Assembly: GCA_002726205.1 (NCBI GenBank)
Contig: PBSL01000066.1
Coordinates: 1-64,000 of the forward strand
From: Planctomycetaceae bacterium
GTDB taxonomy: Bacteria > Planctomycetota > Planctomycetia > Planctomycetales > Planctomycetaceae
Direction: 5' to 3'
DNA: 64,000 nucleotides
The position numbers were made by a program, and so were the translations under genes. A model generated the notes under the pieces. It made no database searches. It worked only from the letters and a program-made list of their open reading frames with translations, and was not told where the DNA came from. Below, piece after piece: positions 19,308 to 27,995 of this stretch; the stretch's first letter is position 1; the number at the start of each line of letters is the position of its first letter.

Positions 19308-20705
19308 CTAGAACAGCGGCAGGGGCTGGCCGAGTGCCAGCGGTTGCGGTCGTTCCAACTGGTCGTAGATCACCGTGTCCGGCTGGATGCCCAACGCGGT
19401 AAAGACCGTCGCGTGCACGTCGTGCGGCCCGCAGGCCAACGAGTGCGGATGGGCGGCGTGGGCGTCGCTGCTGCCGTAGACCCGGCCCCCGCGGATTCCC
19501 CCGCCGGCGAGCACGACCGAAAATGAGAACGGGTAATGGTCGCGTCCAGCGCCTCCGTTGATCTTGGGAGTGCGTCCGAAGTCGCCGATCATCAGCACCA
19601 GTGTTTCGTCGAGTTGCCCTCGCTGGTCGAGATCGGTGATCAGAGCCGCCGCGCTACGATCAAAGACGGGCAGCAGGCGGTCCTTCAACCGGTTGAAGTT
19701 GTTCCCGTGGGTGTCCCAGTGATCGCCCTTGCCGCCGTTGAGATCGCTGGCCGACATCAGGACCTGGACCACCGGCACACCGGCACCGACCAGGCGACGG
19801 GCCAGCAGGCAACTCTGGCCACCGAGATGATCTCCGTAGAGTTGCTTCAGTTGCGGGGTTTCGCTGTCCAGGTCAAAGGCCCGCTGGACCTTGTCGCTGA
19901 CGAGCATGTCGAGGGCCAGTTCGTGGAAGTGCCGGTAGGAACGGATTGCCGTGGCCGACACGTCGACGGCGGGCGAGGCAAGCTGGTTCAGTAGCGAGCG
20001 CCGGAGGCGGAATCGGTCGCGATCGATGCCGTCGGCGAGGTTGAGTACCGGCGAGCCAAGATCGCGGGAGACGCCGCCGTAGGCCTTGCCCTTGGGTGTC
20101 TTGACCACGATCGGGTCGTAGGCTCCGCCCAGGAACCCGCCGTACTCGCCAGCCTGCAACGTGCCGTTGTCGACCATCGGGTAGGGGAGACGGATCGAGC
20201 GGGGAACCCCGGACCGGCCGTCACGGAAAAACGAGATCATTGCTGCCAGGCCAGGCCAGTCAGCCCGGCGAGGCGGGATGTTGCCGGGACGGTTCGGCGG
20301 GGGCTTGTGGCCGGTCAGGTTCCAGTACATGCCGCGGCCGTGGGCCGGATCGGTGTGATAGACCGAGCGGATGATCGACAGCTTGTCGGCCATTCGGGCC
20401 AACCGTGGAATGTGCTCGCCGACCCGGATGTCCGGGACATTGGTCGCAATCGGTTTGAAGGGGCCGCGGATCTGCTTTGGGGCATCGGGTTTCAGATCCC
20501 ACGTGTCGATATGACTCTGGCCACCCCAGCAATAGAGGATGATGCACGACTTGGCCTTGCCGCCTTCCCCGGCCACCGCACCCAGGCTCTGCTGTTGCAG
20601 CAGAGCGGGCAAGGACAGGCCGAGCAATCCACCCGCCTGCAAGGCGGCGCGGCGCGGGAGCCGGTTGAACTGGCTGCAGCCGCGACGGGGAGGTGTGGAA
20701 TGCAT
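19308..20705 (-). CDS. DUF1501 exported protein
   Basis: Exported protein of the alkaline-phosphatase-like DUF1501 family (465 aa). Tat-like N-terminus with PRRAALQAGGLLGLSLPALL, then CIILYCWGGQSHIDTWDLKP, and the late block MIGDFGRTPKINGGAGRDHY. No DUF1549/DUF1553 partner is adjacent; it follows leuS on the same strand at a distance of about 105 bases. An ATG 36 bases upstream is possible. Substrate unknown. Confidence 0.9.
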   Translation of the reverse strand: MHSTPPRRGCSQFNRLPRRAALQAGGLLGLSLPALLQQQSLGAVAGEGGKAKSCIILYCWGGQSHIDTWDLKPDAPKQIRGPFKPIATNVPDIRVGEHIPRLARMADKLSIIRSVYHTDPAHGRGMYWNLTGHKPPPNRPGNIPPRRADWPGLAAMISFFRDGRSGVPRSIRLPYPMVDNGTLQAGEYGGFLGGAYDPIVVKTPKGKAYGGVSRDLGSPVLNLADGIDRDRFRLRRSLLNQLASPAVDVSATAIRSYRHFHELALDMLVSDKVQRAFDLDSETPQLKQLYGDHLGGQSCLLARRLVGAGVPVVQVLMSASDLNGGKGDHWDTHGNNFNRLKDRLLPVFDRSAAALITDLDQRGQLDETLVLMIGDFGRTPKINGGAGRDHYPFSFSVVLAGGGIRGGRVYGSSDAHAAHPHSLACGPHDVHATVFTALGIQPDTVIYDQLERPQPLALGQPLPLF

Positions 20706-20810
20706 CGGAGAACCCCGATCAGGTAGACGATCTTGCATCAATCTTGCCTTATAAATCGGGAGGATTCAACCTGAATGATCGGCAATGCCCCGGGCCGGTG
20801 TGCAGGCTGA

Positions 20811-23654
20811 TTATTTTACGACAAAGTTGACCATCCGACCGGGAATCACGATCGCCTTGACGAGGGTCTTGCCATCCAGGTGGCGTGCGACCCCCTCGTC
20901 GGACTCGGCCGCGGCCTGGATCGTTTCGGGATCGGCGTCGCTGGCCACGGTGACCTTGCCTCGCAACTTGCCGTTGACCTGGACCGGGATGTCGAGTGTG
21001 GCCGTCATCAGCCTCGCTTCATCCCACTCGGGCCAGGGTTCGTAGGCCAGGGAACTTTCGTGGCCGAGAAGATTCCAGAGTTCTTCGCTGATGTGGGGCG
21101 CAAACGGTGAGAGCAGCAGGATGAAGGGTTCCATCAATGCGGTCGGTCTCGGGTCGGACTGTCCGACGGCATTGGTGAATTCCATCAGCCGGCTGATCGC
21201 CGTGTTGAACGACAACTTCTCGATGTCTTCGGTCACCGACTTGATCGTCAGGTGCAGCAGCCGCAATTGGTCGTCGTCGGCAGCGACGTCCTGGATTGCC
21301 CGGTTGGGGCAAGGGTCGTCGGCTCGCTCCTCGGTGATCATCCGCCAGACGCGGCCGAGGAATCGACTGACGCCCTCGACACCGCTCATGCTCCAGGGCT
21401 TGGTGGCTTCCAGGGGGCCCATGAACATCTCGTACATCCGCAGGGCGTCGGCCCCGTAGTGGGCCACGATGTCATCGGGGTTGATCACGTTGCCGCGTGA
21501 TTTCGACATTTTGAAGGCGCGGCTGTCGATGACGATGCCGGGGTCGGACTTCAGCACGAAATTCTCGCCCCGTTTTTCCACCTCGTCGCCGGAGAGCGAG
21601 ACCGATTCCCCGGCGAAGGTCGCGGTGTCGATCTCGGGGCTGGAGACCCAGTCGCCGGCCTCGTCCCGGTAGCCGGTCAATTCGGCCTCGCCCAGGATCA
21701 TGCCCTGGTTGACCAGGCGGCCAAAGGGTTCCGGTGTACTGAGGTGTCCCCGGTCAAACAGCACCTTGTGCCAGAAGCGGGCGTAGAGCAGGTGCAGCAC
21801 CGCGTGTTCGGCTCCGCCGATGTAGAGATCCACCGGTAGCCAGTTCTGCTCGAGTTGAGGATCGACGAACCGTTCCTGGTTCTGCGGGTCGGCGAAACGG
21901 AGGTAGTACCAGCACGATCCGGCCCATTGCGGCATGCTGTTGGATTCCCGTTTCAACCGCGTGCCGTCGTCGTCGGTGCGGTAGAGCCAGTCGTCGGGAG
22001 CTTCCTCGAGCGGAGGATCCGGGCGACCGTGCGGTTTGAAGTCAAAGTTCTCGGGTAACTCGACCGGCAGCGACTCGTCTGGATCGGTCCGCATCAAACC
22101 GGTCCGGTTCCCCTCGTCGTCGAGTTCGTGCCAGATCGGGAACGGTTCACCCCAGAAATGCTGTCGGCTGAACAGCCAGTCGCGGAGCCGGAAGTTGACG
22201 GGCGTGGTGCCCTGGCCGGTTTCGTCGAGATGCGAGATGATCCGGGCCTTGGCGTCGTCGATCGCCAGGCCGTCGAGGAATTCGCTGTTGATCGCCGGGC
22301 CGTCGCCGGTGTAGGCCTTGCCCTGGAAATCCTCGGGCGCCTGGACCGTGCGGAGGATCGGCAGATCGAAAACCTCGGCGAATTCCCAGTCCCGTTCGTC
22401 CTGGCCGGGTACGGCCATGATGGCCCCGGTGCCGTAGCTGATCAGGACGTAGTCGGCCACCCAGATGGGAATGGGGCTGCCGTTGACCGGGTTGACCGCG
22501 TGCGAACCGGTGAAGACACCGGTTTTCTCTTTCGCGAGGTCGGTGCGATCGAGATCACTCTTGGCGGCGGCCTGGGCCTGGTAGCCGCTGACGGCTTCTT
22601 TTTGTGAGTCGATGGTCAGGCGATCGACGAAAGGATGCTCGGGAGCAAGCACCATGTAGGTGGCACCAAACAGCGTGTCGGGCCGTGTCGTGTAGACACG
22701 GAGCACGTCAGGGCCGGCAGCGTCGGGGAACCCACAGGCCGTACGATCGGCTTGCCAGCTGGCGAAACCGGCGTCGAGTGTTTCGGTCGATGTTTCGGGT
22801 GGCCCGATGTAGAAATCGACCTCGGCACCGGTACTGCGACCAATCCAGTTGCGTTGCGAGAGCTTGATCGACTCGGGCCAGTCGACCAGTTCAAGTTCGT
22901 CGAGCAACCGGTCAGCAAACCGGGTGATGGCCAGCATCCACTGCCGCAACGGCAATCGCTCGACGGGATGATCCCCCCGTTCACTGAGACCGTCGATGAC
23001 TTCCTCGTTGGACAGAACCGTTCCCAGGGCGGGGCACCAGTTGACTGGGGCCTCGTGCTGGTAGGCCAGCCGATGGCTGTCCTGATAGCGTCGTACCGCC
23101 TCGTCCCCCCCGGCGGCGATTTCGTCGGGAATCGCCAACTCGGCGATCGGTCGTCCCCGCCCGGTTCGCTGCCGCCCGTCGGGGCCGGTCCATTCGCAGT
23201 CGGGGTCGTACCAGGTATCGAAGAGTTCCAGGAAAATCCACTGGGTCCAGCGGAAATAGTCGCTGTCGGTCGTCGAGAATTCCCGGCTCCAGTCGTAGCT
23301 GAATCCGAGCATCTTCAACTGGCGCCGGAAGGTGTCGATGTTCCGGTAGGTGGTTTCCCGCGGGTGGGTTCCGGTGCGGATGGCATGCTGCTCGGCCGGC
23401 AATCCGAAGGCATCCCAGCCCATCGGATGCAGCACCTGGTGGCCGGTCATCCGGCGGTAGCGGCAGACGATGTCGGTGGCGGTGTAACCCTCGGGGTGGC
23501 CGACGTGCAGCCCGTCGCCGGAGGGGTAGGGGAACATGTCGAGCACGTAGAGTTTTTCGCGGCCGGGTTCGTAGGGACCGGTCCGAAACGTCTGGTGTTG
23601 CTCCCAGTAGGCCTGCCAGCGTGGCTCGATTCGTGCGGGGTCGTAGCGGGGCAT
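20811..23654 (-). CDS. leuS: Leucyl-tRNA synthetase
   Basis: Class I aminoacyl-tRNA synthetase (947 aa) charging tRNA-Leu. The HIGH motif is HVGH within [20 protein letters not shown], an editing domain lies in the middle ([20 protein letters not shown]), KMSKS is [10 protein letters not shown], and the C-terminus has [13 protein letters not shown]. It is longer than the roughly 860 aa of many bacterial enzymes but within the range of the family. Divergent from the exported isomerase gene, with about 100 bases between the starts. Confidence 0.97.
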   Translation of the reverse strand: MPRYDPARIEPRWQAYWEQHQTFRTGPYEPGREKLYVLDMFPYPSGDGLHVGHPEGYTATDIVCRYRRMTGHQVLHPMGWDAFGLPAEQHAIRTGTHPRETTYRNIDTFRRQLKMLGFSYDWSREFSTTDSDYFRWTQWIFLELFDTWYDPDCEWTGPDGRQRTGRGRPIAELAIPDEIAAGGDEAVRRYQDSHRLAYQHEAPVNWCPALGTVLSNEEVIDGLSERGDHPVERLPLRQWMLAITRFADRLLDELELVDWPESIKLSQRNWIGRSTGAEVDFYIGPPETSTETLDAGFASWQADRTACGFPDAAGPDVLRVYTTRPDTLFGATYMVLAPEHPFVDRLTIDSQKEAVSGYQAQAAAKSDLDRTDLAKEKTGVFTGSHAVNPVNGSPIPIWVADYVLISYGTGAIMAVPGQDERDWEFAEVFDLPILRTVQAPEDFQGKAYTGDGPAINSEFLDGLAIDDAKARIISHLDETGQGTTPVNFRLRDWLFSRQHFWGEPFPIWHELDDEGNRTGLMRTDPDESLPVELPENFDFKPHGRPDPPLEEAPDDWLYRTDDDGTRLKRESNSMPQWAGSCWYYLRFADPQNQERFVDPQLEQNWLPVDLYIGGAEHAVLHLLYARFWHKVLFDRGHLSTPEPFGRLVNQGMILGEAELTGYRDEAGDWVSSPEIDTATFAGESVSLSGDEVEKRGENFVLKSDPGIVIDSRAFKMSKSRGNVINPDDIVAHYGADALRMYEMFMGPLEATKPWSMSGVEGVSRFLGRVWRMITEERADDPCPNRAIQDVAADDDQLRLLHLTIKSVTEDIEKLSFNTAISRLMEFTNAVGQSDPRPTALMEPFILLLSPFAPHISEELWNLLGHESSLAYEPWPEWDEARLMTATLDIPVQVNGKLRGKVTVASDADPETIQAAAESDEGVARHLDGKTLVKAIVIPGRMVNFVVK

Positions 23655-23755
23655 GGTCGGTCCGGTTCGCAGAAACGGGTCGTTCGGTCGTGAGTCACGG
23701 GGAAGCGCGATAGTCTATTGATGGTCCTGCGCTTTGCCAATAAGGAACCCAACCC

Positions 23756-24694
23756 ATGAGTGACCTCTCCCTGACTTCCCGCCGAGGCTTTCTGACCGGC
23801 ACGATCGCCGGCGGCCTCGGTGCCAGCCTTGCCGCGAACCCGGCAGCGGATGCCGTCGCCGCCGATCCACCCCGTCGCAACGGCAGACCGTACATGAAAC
23901 TCAGCCTCGCCGGCTATTCCTTCAGCCGGTTGCTGCCGAGGCGATGGACGCCCGAACAGTTGAAGTCGGCCAAGATGACCCTGGATGACTTCATCACCTT
24001 CTCGGCGGAGCAGGATCTCGACGGTGTCGAACCGACGGCCTACTACTTTCCCAAGACCGTCACCAACGAGTACCTGGTTCATCTCAAGCAGTTGACCTTC
24101 CGGCTGGGGCTGGATATTTCCGGTACCGCCATCGGCAACGATTTCTGCCTCCCCAAGGGACCCGCACGTGACAAGCAGTTGGCCGAGACCCGGCAGTGGA
24201 TCGACCACGCCGCGGTGCTGGGAGCACCGGTGATCCGCATCTTTGCCGGACGGGTGCCCAAAGGGGACAGCGTCGAGACGTCGATCGAGCGGTGCGTGGC
24301 GGGAATCGACGAGGTGCTGAAACATGCCGAAAAACGAGGCGTTTTCCTGGCACTGGAAAACCACGGGGGGATCACCGCCACCTCCGAGCAGATGCTGAAG
24401 ATCATCCGCGGTGTCAAACCCTCGCCCTTCTTCGGCGTCAATCTCGACGGTGGCAACTTTCGCACCGACGATCCCTACCTGGATCTCGAGCGGATCGCCC
24501 CCTACGCCATCAACGCGCAGGTCAAGGTGTCGATCTTCCGCAAAGGCAAGAAGGAACGCGCCGACCTGGCCCGTGTCGTCCGGATCCTCAAGGCCGCCGA
24601 CTACCGGGGCTATGTGGTGCTCGAGTACGAGGAGGACGATCCCCTGGGAGAAATTCCCGGATATCTCCGGCAATTGAGGAAACTGATCTCGTAG
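23756..24694 (+). CDS. Exported sugar phosphate isomerase/epimerase-like TIM-barrel protein
   Basis: Xylose-isomerase-like TIM-barrel protein (312 aa). It begins with a Tat-type signal SRRGFLTGTIAGGLGASLAA and then LSLAGYSFSRLLPR. Metal-site style motifs include ALENHGG, GVNLDGGNF and VLEYEEDDPLGE. Such exported isomerase/epimerase-fold proteins are frequent in planctomycetes; the substrate is unknown. AAGGA lies nine bases before the ATG. The next gene follows closely. Confidence 0.88.
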   Translation: MSDLSLTSRRGFLTGTIAGGLGASLAANPAADAVAADPPRRNGRPYMKLSLAGYSFSRLLPRRWTPEQLKSAKMTLDDFITFSAEQDLDGVEPTAYYFPKTVTNEYLVHLKQLTFRLGLDISGTAIGNDFCLPKGPARDKQLAETRQWIDHAAVLGAPVIRIFAGRVPKGDSVETSIERCVAGIDEVLKHAEKRGVFLALENHGGITATSEQMLKIIRGVKPSPFFGVNLDGGNFRTDDPYLDLERIAPYAINAQVKVSIFRKGKKERADLARVVRILKAADYRGYVVLEYEEDDPLGEIPGYLRQLRKLIS

Positions 24695-24733
24695 ATCACA
24701 GGTGTGGGGCTGGAACCAGTCGGGAGTTCGGTG

Positions 24734-25072
24734 ATGGCAGGGCCTTGGCGATCGCCGGTCCGGTTCGGTTATGAGATAACGCTGTTCGTCCTGGTCAGCG
24801 TTCTGGACATCCTGATGACCAATCGGCTGTTTCTTACCGGCCGTTTCCGCGAGGCGAACCCGGTGGCGCGTTTCACTCTCGACCACTGGGGCCTCGATGG
24901 AATGGTCTACTTCAAGATGGCGATGGTTGCCTTTATCGTCGTGTTGACCCAGATCATCGCCCGCAAACGGCCCGCGACGGCACGCTGGATTCTTCATCTC
25001 GCCACGGCCGTCGTTTCGATCGTCGTGGTCTACAGCCTGCTGTTGTTGCTGAGAAGCCGGGGGGCCCTGTGA
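24734..25072 (+). CDS. DUF5658-like small membrane protein
   Basis: Small membrane protein (112 aa) with three or four hydrophobic segments: YEITLFVLVSVLDILMTN, a second around VYFKMAMVAFIVVLTQII and a third around HLATAVVSIVVVYSLLLLL. The DILMTNRLFL...EANPVARF pattern matches the DUF5658 type; function unknown. The ATG preceded by CGGGAG is preferred to an in-frame GTG 30 bases upstream. Its stop overlaps the GTG of the next gene (GTGA). Confidence 0.72.
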   Translation: MAGPWRSPVRFGYEITLFVLVSVLDILMTNRLFLTGRFREANPVARFTLDHWGLDGMVYFKMAMVAFIVVLTQIIARKRPATARWILHLATAVVSIVVVYSLLLLLRSRGAL

Positions 25073-26511
25073 GCGACGCGTTGCGGGAACGGCTGGTTCG
25101 CCACGGACAGGATCATCTGCTGGATGGCTGGGAACAACTCGAGACGGGACCACGGCAGCGGTTGCTGTCACAGATCGAGTCGATCGACTGGGCCGGGCTG
25201 GAGCAGCGGCTGGCGGCAGGCGATTCACTCGACCCGCTCGCTGCACGGCTCGAGCAGATTGTTGCCTCGGGACAACTCAGCGGGTTGCCTCACCTGATTC
25301 GGCAGGCCGGGGCCGGCGAGGCGGCCACCGAGAGCCGGCGGGCGGCCGAGGAGACGGGGCGGCAGATGCTGGCCTCGGGGCGGGTGGCGGTGATCACGGT
25401 GGCCGGTGGCCGTGGCACCCGGCTGGGGTGGGATCGGCCCAAGGGCCTGTTGCCGGTGATGCCGGTCAGCGGCCGCACTTGCTTCGAGCATTTTGCCGCC
25501 ACGATCCGTACCCGCGGTCGGCGGGCCGGCCGACGGCTGCCCTGGCTGGTAATGACCAGCCCGGCGACACACGCCGACACGCTGGCGTACTTTCGGGAGC
25601 AGAAGCATTTCGGTCTGGATCCCGACGATGTCGTCGTGTTCCAGCAGGGGGTCTTGCCGGTGGTCGATGCCGGGACCGGTCGCGTGCTGTTGTCGGCCCC
25701 CGGCGAAGTGGCCCAGAGTCCGGATGGGCACGGGGGGCTGCTCGAGGCCCTGTGGACGGCCGGGCTGCTGGAGTGGCTGAAGGACCGTGAAATCGACACG
25801 CTGTTTTATCACCAGGTGGACAACCCGGCTGTGGCCCTGGCCGCCCCGGACGTGCTGGGTTGGCATCGACTTGGCCGGGCCCAGGTCACGACCCGGGTCG
25901 TTGCCAGGCGGTCCGCCGAGGAATCGCTCGGTGTTGTTGCCCTGGTCGACGGCAAGGTCCGGATTGTCGAATACAGCGATCTCCCGGCCCGGACCGCGGC
26001 GGCAACAGCTGCCGACGGTTCGCTGTTGCTGTGGGCCGGCAATACCGCCGTTCACGTCTTCGACCGGGAATTCCTGGAAGGCGTCGGCTCGGCGGCGTTG
26101 CCTTTTCACCGGGTACACAGGATCGTTCCCCATGTCACCAGTCACGCGGCAGAGGAACTGGTGATCCCGACCGCTGCCAACGCGGTCCAGTTCGAGCGGT
26201 TCGTGTTTGATCTGCTGGCGTTTGCCGACGTGGGGCTGGTCGTCGAAAGTGATCGCGGCAGCGAGTTCCTGCCGGTCAAGCGGGCCAGCGGCGAGGATTC
26301 TCTCGAATCCGCCCGTTCCGGTCTGTTGCAACTCTACGGTCGCTGGCTCGAAGCCGCCGGTGCACGGATCGGCAAGGGAGCGCGGGTGGAGATCGCTCCC
26401 GAGTGGGCTCTGACCGCCGAGGACGTCCAGGGGAAGATCGAACCGGGCAGCGTGCTCGAGGGGTCGGTCGTCCTCGGGTTGGACACGATGCCCGATCAGG
26501 CTGCCGACTAG
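25069..26511 (+). CDS. UDPGP type 1 family nucleotidyltransferase (UDP-sugar pyrophosphorylase)
   Basis: Sugar-1-phosphate uridylyltransferase of the eukaryote-like UDPGP type 1 family (480 aa; UAP1/UGP2 relatives). The core motif is VAGGRGTRLGWDRPKGLLP; later blocks GHGGLLEAL and YHQVDNPA match UDP-N-acetylhexosamine pyrophosphorylases, so UDP-GlcNAc or UDP-glucose synthesis is likely but not resolved. It overlaps the DUF5658-like gene by four bases and converges on the following DUF1501 gene, their stops overlapping. Confidence 0.88.
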   Translation: MSDALRERLVRHGQDHLLDGWEQLETGPRQRLLSQIESIDWAGLEQRLAAGDSLDPLAARLEQIVASGQLSGLPHLIRQAGAGEAATESRRAAEETGRQMLASGRVAVITVAGGRGTRLGWDRPKGLLPVMPVSGRTCFEHFAATIRTRGRRAGRRLPWLVMTSPATHADTLAYFREQKHFGLDPDDVVVFQQGVLPVVDAGTGRVLLSAPGEVAQSPDGHGGLLEALWTAGLLEWLKDREIDTLFYHQVDNPAVALAAPDVLGWHRLGRAQVTTRVVARRSAEESLGVVALVDGKVRIVEYSDLPARTAAATAADGSLLLWAGNTAVHVFDREFLEGVGSAALPFHRVHRIVPHVTSHAAEELVIPTAANAVQFERFVFDLLAFADVGLVVESDRGSEFLPVKRASGEDSLESARSGLLQLYGRWLEAAGARIGKGARVEIAPEWALTAEDVQGKIEPGSVLEGSVVLGLDTMPDQAAD

Positions 26512-27965
26512 ACGTCGAGCAATTCCCTGACGATCCGGCCAGGCTGACCATCAAGGATGGTCTTTTCCCGGGTGTTGCGGGTGTAGGTGAGCGTGTTGGC
26601 GTCGATCCCGAAGAGGTACATCAGTGTTGCGTGGTAGTCGTAGTGGTTGACGACGTTCTCGACGGACTTGTGACCGAAGTCGTCGGTCTGTCCGTAGGCG
26701 AGTCCGCGTGCGAAACCACCGCCGGCGACCCACATGCTGAAACCGTGGGTGTTGTGGTCGCGACCGATGTTCTTCTCGTTCTGGATCACCGGCAAACGAC
26801 CCATCTCGCCACCCCAGTGAACGACGGTCGAGTCGAGCAGGCCGCGTTGCTTGAGATCCCGGACGAGTGCTGCGGAGGGTTTGTCGACTTTCCGGCAGGC
26901 CCGTGGCAGGCTCTTCTTGATTCCCCCGTGGTGGTCCCAGAACTGGTTTTGCGTGTAGACCTGTATGAAGCGGACGCCGCGTTCGACCAGGCGGCGAGCG
27001 ATCAGGCAGCGGGTTCCGTAATCGGCAGTTGCCTTGTCGTGGATGCCGTACATCTCCTGCGTCGCCTTGCTCTCCCCGGAGATGTCCAGCGCCGCGTGGG
27101 CTGACATCTGCATCCGTTCGGCCAACCGGTAGCTGGCAATCCGGGCGGCAAGATCGTGTTCGGTCGCTCGCTGGGCAAGGTGTCTTGTGTTGAGACGACC
27201 GACGTAGTCGAGAAACGACCGCTGGACCTTGCCGGCAAGTTGTGCCGGGGGTTGAAGGTTGAGGATCCTGGGTTCGCGGGGCCTGATCACGGTGCCCTGG
27301 TAGATGGCCGGCAGCCAGCCGTTGGACCAGTTGGCGACTCCCTCGACGGGCAACTGTCCGGGATCGATCAGGGCCAGGAAACTCGGCAGGTTGTCGGTCT
27401 CGGTTCCCAGCCCATAGGACAACCAGCTGCCCAGCGACGGACGCCCCTTGAGAATCCTGCCCGTCTGCAGGGCGAGAATCGACTGTCCGTGGTTGTTGAC
27501 CCCGGTCCGCATCGACCGGATCAGGCAGATGTCATCGACGATGTCGGCCGTATGAGGCAGCAACTGGGAAATCTCGGTACCGCAGTCTCCCCGTGGACGG
27601 AACTTCCAGGGGCTGTGCAGGACTTTGGAGCTGGCCTGTGCGGCGTTGTCGTACTTGACCTTTCCCGGGAACGGCTTCATGTGCCACTTGGCCATTTCCG
27701 GCTTGGGATCGAACAGGTCGATGTGGCTGGGACCGCCCTGCATCCACAACGAGATCATCGCGTTGGCCCGGGGTGGCGAAACCGGGGGTTTCGGCAGGGT
27801 GTCGTAATGCGTTTTCACCAGTTCCGGACGAATCGGTGCAGCCTGTGCCCGGTCCTGGTCCAGCAGCCACGCGGTGGCCAGCGATCCAAGCCCCAGGGAA
27901 CCGGTGGTCAGAAAGTGACGGCGGTCGTGTTCGCCGGTAATGGACTGTTGCATCGGGTCTACCAT
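26508..27965 (-). CDS. DUF1501 exported protein
   Basis: Exported alkaline-phosphatase-like DUF1501 protein (485 aa, or 481 from an internal ATG). Tat-type signal DRRHFLTTGSLGLGSLATAW, first block SLWMQGGPSHIDLFDPKP, late block WGGEMGRLPVIQNEKNIGRD. Neither candidate start has a clear ribosome site. It follows the DUF1549/DUF1553 gene by 30 bases on the same strand, forming the usual pair. Confidence 0.92.
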   Translation of the reverse strand: MVDPMQQSITGEHDRRHFLTTGSLGLGSLATAWLLDQDRAQAAPIRPELVKTHYDTLPKPPVSPPRANAMISLWMQGGPSHIDLFDPKPEMAKWHMKPFPGKVKYDNAAQASSKVLHSPWKFRPRGDCGTEISQLLPHTADIVDDICLIRSMRTGVNNHGQSILALQTGRILKGRPSLGSWLSYGLGTETDNLPSFLALIDPGQLPVEGVANWSNGWLPAIYQGTVIRPREPRILNLQPPAQLAGKVQRSFLDYVGRLNTRHLAQRATEHDLAARIASYRLAERMQMSAHAALDISGESKATQEMYGIHDKATADYGTRCLIARRLVERGVRFIQVYTQNQFWDHHGGIKKSLPRACRKVDKPSAALVRDLKQRGLLDSTVVHWGGEMGRLPVIQNEKNIGRDHNTHGFSMWVAGGGFARGLAYGQTDDFGHKSVENVVNHYDYHATLMYLFGIDANTLTYTRNTREKTILDGQPGRIVRELLDV

Positions 27966-27995
27966 GGGTTGATCAGTCAGGAACGGAAATCAGGA

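Noticed and set aside
23722-23737. Sigma-54-like TGGTCC...TTTGCC before the exported isomerase gene
   Set aside because: Spacing is 11 bases and the -24 element departs from consensus at several positions.
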